Positions 5,748-8,115 of a stretch of DNA of 8,115 nucleotides are shown piece after piece. Made by a program: the position numbers and the translations under genes. The notes beneath the pieces are model-generated. The model had not been told where the DNA came from. It saw only the letters and a list, made by a program, of their open reading frames with translations, and searched no databases. Within the stretch, counting starts at the first letter, position 1. The number at the start of each line of letters is the position of its first letter. Source of the DNA: Coriobacteriales bacterium (GTDB taxonomy: Bacteria > Actinomycetota > Coriobacteriia > Coriobacteriales > UBA8131); NCBI GenBank assembly GCA_031290695.1, contig JAITNB010000122.1, positions 1 to 8,115 of the forward strand. Direction: 5' to 3'.

Positions 5748-6701
5748 ATGACAGAGGACAACATACGGGCCGCGACTGCACAGGCACTGGGGCAAACGCA
5801 ACTGCTCATCGAGGCGCTGCCCTGGATCAAGGACAGCACCGGCAAGACCGTCGTCATCAAGTACGGCGGTGCCGCGATGACCAACGACGACCTACGCGCA
5901 GACGTCATGAGCGACATCGTGCTCATGAAGATCATCGGCCTCAACCCCATCATCGTACACGGCGGCGGCAACGACATCACGCGCCTCAGCACGCAGCTCG
6001 GCTTGCCCGTTGAGTTTAGGGACGGCATGCGCGTGACCCCGCCCGAGGTGATGGAAATCGTTAAGATGGTGCTTATCGGCAAGGTCAACCAAGAGCTCGT
6101 CGCCCAGATGAACGCGCATGGCCACATCGCCGTGGGCCTCAACGGTGCCGACGGCCACACCATCAAGGCCACCCCCCTCAGCGACGACCTTGGCCTCGTG
6201 GGACGCGTGAGCAAGGTCGACACCACCCTTCTCCGCGACCTCATCGCCGCCGACTACGTTCCCGTTATCGCCAGCGTCGCCGTGGGGCAGGACGGCCGCT
6301 CCTACAACGTCAACGCCGACCTCGTCGCCGGCGCGATTGCCGCTGCCATAGGCGCCCACAAGGTGATCTTCCTCACCGACGTCGACGGCCTCTACAAGAA
6401 CTTTGCAGATAAGACCGGCCTCGTCTCCCGCATGAAGCTCTCCCAGGCCCGAGAGTTCCTCGCGTCGGGCGAGCTGGGCAAAGGCATGTTGCCCAAACTC
6501 GAGGCCTGCGTCACGGCGCTCACCGCGGGCGTCGCCCGGGCGCACATCCTCAACGGCACCATCCCGCACGCGCTGCTGCTTGAGGTCTTCACCAACCAAG
6601 GCGTTGGTACGATGATCACCCCGGACGGCCAGGACGCCAACCTGTCCTCGTTCAAGGCCTACCCGCTCGACAACCTCGCCAGCAAACTGCATGGCGCATA
6701 A
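5748..6701 (+). CDS. argB: Acetylglutamate kinase, arginine-sensitive type
   Basis: ArgB phosphorylates N-acetylglutamate with ATP, the second step of the pathway and usually its control point in cyclic pathways. The 317-residue protein has the amino acid kinase fold motifs VIKYGG (36-41), VHGGG (70-74), RDGMRVT (91-97), the substrate-binding YNVNAD (186-191), FLTDVDGLY (208-216) and KGMLPKLEAC (245-254) with Lys250. It carries about 30 residues before the first strand, including QTQLLIEALPWI (16-27), matching the N-terminal helix that lets arginine-inhibited kinases form ring hexamers. It also has the C-terminal HALLLEVFTNQGVGTMI (274-290) typical of the arginine-sensitive group; the short E. 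coli type lacks the N-helix. Arginine feedback inhibition is therefore likely, though untested here. It follows argJ by 19 bases with a very strong ribosome binding site. Confidence 0.97.
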   Translation: MTEDNIRAATAQALGQTQLLIEALPWIKDSTGKTVVIKYGGAAMTNDDLRADVMSDIVLMKIIGLNPIIVHGGGNDITRLSTQLGLPVEFRDGMRVTPPEVMEIVKMVLIGKVNQELVAQMNAHGHIAVGLNGADGHTIKATPLSDDLGLVGRVSKVDTTLLRDLIAADYVPVIASVAVGQDGRSYNVNADLVAGAIAAAIGAHKVIFLTDVDGLYKNFADKTGLVSRMKLSQAREFLASGELGKGMLPKLEACVTALTAGVARAHILNGTIPHALLLEVFTNQGVGTMITPDGQDANLSSFKAYPLDNLASKLHGA

Positions 6702-6729
6702 GAAGACAAAAACCAGAAAGAGAGAACGT

Positions 6730-8016
6730 ATGAGCCTGCAACAGCAACAGCACTTGGATGAGACGTACGTCATGCAGACCTATGGGCGCAAGGCGGTAGA
6801 GTTTGTGCGCGGTGAGGGGATGCGGCTGTATGACAGCGAAGGCAACGAGTACCTCGACTTCATTGCGGGCATTGGCGCGGTGAGCGTGGGGCACGCACAC
6901 CCACAGGTGACTGCGGCCCTCCAGCAACAAGCCGCAAAGCTCCTGCACGTGAGCAACTACTACTATGTCGAGGGGCGCGGCGAGCTTGCCCAGAAGCTCA
7001 ACGGCCTGCTCAACGCCACCGTTGGCACCCTCGCACACGCCTCCGCTGCCACTCCCGCGGGCGCCCCCGCCCCCGTCCCCGCCAACGCCCCAGCACACAG
7101 CAGCACACCGTGGCACAGCTTCTTTGCCAACAGCGGCACCGAGGCCGTTGAGGGAGCTATTAAGCTAGCGCGCAAATACGGCACAACCAGGCTTGGTGGC
7201 GCCACAACCATCGTCAGCGCCTGGCGCTCCTTTCACGGGCGCACCCTCGCAGCGCTCGCTGCCACGGGCCAGCCCTCCAAACAGGAGGACTTCGCCCCCT
7301 TGCCCGCCGGCTTTGTACACGTGGAGCTCAACGACACCACGGCCCTTGCCCAAGCGCTCGACAACCCCGCCGCACCCGTGTGTGCCGTGCTGCTCGAATG
7401 TATCCAGGGTGAGGGCGGGGTCTGGCCCTGCACCGCCGAGTACCTGCGTGCCGTGCGCGAGGAGACCCAAAAGCGCGGTATCCTCCTCATCATCGACGAG
7501 GTGCAGACCGGCTTCTACCGCACCGGCACCTATCCCTTCGCCTTCCAGCACTACGGCATCGTGCCCGATGTCGTCACTGTTGCCAAGGGCATGGGTAACG
7601 GCGTGCCCGTTGGTGCGTTTTGCGCACACGGTGCGGCGGGGGAGATCCTCGTGCCGGGCGACCACGGCTCGACGTTTGGCGGCAGCCCCCTTGTTGTCGC
7701 GGCCGCGAACGCCACCCTTGACGCCCTCGCAGCGCAGGACTGCGCAACAAACGCACACCAGGTGGGCGCCTACCTGCAGCAACGTCTTGCAACCCTCCCG
7801 CTCGTTACACAGGTGCGCGGCAAGGGCCTCATGGTAGGCGTGGCCCTCGCCAGCCCGGTCGCTGCGCAGGTAGTCGATGCCGCCCTCGCCCATGGCCTCG
7901 TGCTCAACAGCATCGGTCCCGCCATTCTCCGCTTCCTCCCGCCCCTCATCTGCACCATCCCCCAGGTCGACACCCTCATAGACCGCCTCACCCCGTTATT
8001 GAAGGAGCACTCATGA
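6730..8016 (+). CDS. argD: Acetylornithine aminotransferase (class III, PLP)
   Basis: ArgD transfers an amino group from glutamate to N-acetylglutamate semialdehyde, giving N-acetylornithine. The 428-residue protein shows YLDFIAGIGAVSVGHAHP (41-58), FFANSGTEAVEGAIKLAR (131-148), SFHGRT (167-172), the PLP-pocket IIDEVQTGFYRTG (254-266) with Asp256, VAKGMGNGVPVGA (284-296) with the Schiff-base Lys286, and HGSTFGG (312-318). It is longer than the usual 390-400 residues because of an Ala/Pro-rich insertion at about 98-129. ATG 6730 is preferred because the protein then begins MSLQQQQHLDETYVMQTY, close to the family N-terminus. ATG 6691 would overlap argB by 11 bases, adds a Lys/Arg-rich tail and has no Shine-Dalgarno. 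The site for 6730 is only a purine-rich AGAAAGAGAG. The stop overlaps the argF start. Confidence 0.95.
   Translation: MSLQQQQHLDETYVMQTYGRKAVEFVRGEGMRLYDSEGNEYLDFIAGIGAVSVGHAHPQVTAALQQQAAKLLHVSNYYYVEGRGELAQKLNGLLNATVGTLAHASAATPAGAPAPVPANAPAHSSTPWHSFFANSGTEAVEGAIKLARKYGTTRLGGATTIVSAWRSFHGRTLAALAATGQPSKQEDFAPLPAGFVHVELNDTTALAQALDNPAAPVCAVLLECIQGEGGVWPCTAEYLRAVREETQKRGILLIIDEVQTGFYRTGTYPFAFQHYGIVPDVVTVAKGMGNGVPVGAFCAHGAAGEILVPGDHGSTFGGSPLVVAAANATLDALAAQDCATNAHQVGAYLQQRLATLPLVTQVRGKGLMVGVALASPVAAQVVDAALAHGLVLNSIGPAILRFLPPLICTIPQVDTLIDRLTPLLKEHS
7021..7116 (+). other. Low-complexity Ala/Pro-coding insertion within argD
   Basis: This segment encodes about 32 residues (98-129 of ArgD) dominated by Ala, Pro, Thr and Ser. 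It sits between the helix ending LNGLLNAT and the conserved FFANSGTEA strand, where family members usually have only a few residues. The DNA contains a C-rich run at about 7058-7083 made of imperfect GCCCCC-like units. The reading frame stays open across it, so the gene is intact and the insertion is probably a surface loop. Confidence 0.7.
8002..8007 (+). promoter_or_regulatory. Ribosome binding site of argF
   Basis: AAGGAG lies inside the last codons of argD and ends 5 bases before ATG 8013, which overlaps the argD stop as ATGA. The pair is therefore probably translationally coupled. Confidence 0.65.
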
Positions 8017-8115
8017 CCGCAACGGCCACAACCCTGCCCAACTGGGCCGCACTCGACAACCCGGTAGCAACCCTCAAAGGCAACCCGCTTGCGGGGCGTG
8101 ACCTGCTGTGCTTGC
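8013..8115 (+). CDS. argF: Ornithine carbamoyltransferase, N-terminal fragment (cut by window)
   Basis: Only 34 codons are visible before the window ends. The tail of the fragment, LAGRDLLCL at residues 26-34, resembles the opening of ornithine carbamoyltransferases (a short leader, then L-x-G-R-D-hydrophobic-L before the first helix). The residues before it are not distinctive. The position right after argD in an argCJBD operon strongly supports argF, which converts ornithine and carbamoyl phosphate to citrulline. The carbamoyl-phosphate motif STRT and the ornithine-binding motifs lie beyond the window, so the call rests largely on context. Confidence 0.8.
   Translation, partial: MTATATTLPNWAALDNPVATLKGNPLAGRDLLCL

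Noticed and set aside
5426..6773. Two long minus-strand open frames (5426-6244 and 5892-6773)
   Set aside because: Both lie antisense to argJ/argB, which are unmistakable. The translations show no coherent domains.
1..8115. CRISPR arrays, tRNA or rRNA genes, insertion sequences, attachment sites
   Set aside because: I saw no regularly spaced repeats, no cloverleaf-like or rRNA sequence, no transposase motifs and no flanking terminal inverted repeats.

Overview
The window is GC-rich inside its genes and carries two oppositely oriented blocks separated by one AT-rich intergenic region at about 3035-3316. Gene order (argC-argJ-argB-argD-argF), the high GC, strong AGGAGG-type ribosome binding sites and the style of the sensor kinase suggest a high-GC Gram-positive. 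A member of Coriobacteriia (Olsenella/Atopobium-like relatives) is my best guess, but it is an inference with no 16S or other marker to confirm it.

Left block, minus strand (about 1-3034). A GT-B-fold family 4-type glycosyltransferase (1796-3034) is followed, 80 bases downstream on the same strand, by a membrane sensor histidine kinase (1715 to beyond base 1). The kinase has two transmembrane helices around a probable extracytoplasmic dCache-type domain, then H, N, G1 and G2 boxes. It is cut off by the window edge, just after the G2 box.

Right block, plus strand (3317-8115). This is an arginine biosynthesis operon: argC, argJ, argB, argD and the first 103 bases of argF. Gaps are 12, 19 and 28 bases, and the argD stop overlaps the argF start (ATGA). 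ArgB phosphorylates N-acetylglutamate, ArgC reduces the acyl phosphate, ArgD transaminates the semialdehyde, ArgJ moves the acetyl group from acetylornithine back to glutamate, and ArgF makes citrulline. Having ArgJ together with an ArgB of the arginine-sensitive type (N-terminal helix extension) fits the cyclic, feedback-inhibited version of the pathway. No argA, argR, argG or argH is visible here.

The region between the blocks holds the likely divergent promoters, an AT-rich island with a good match to the ArgR/AhrC ARG box and a weaker tandem second box, and an 11-bp tandem duplication in the glycosyltransferase leader. I do not see a novel biological system. The points most worth a second look are the putative ARG operator, an Ala/Pro-rich insertion in ArgD, and a kinase that joins its second membrane helix to the catalytic core without a HAMP domain.
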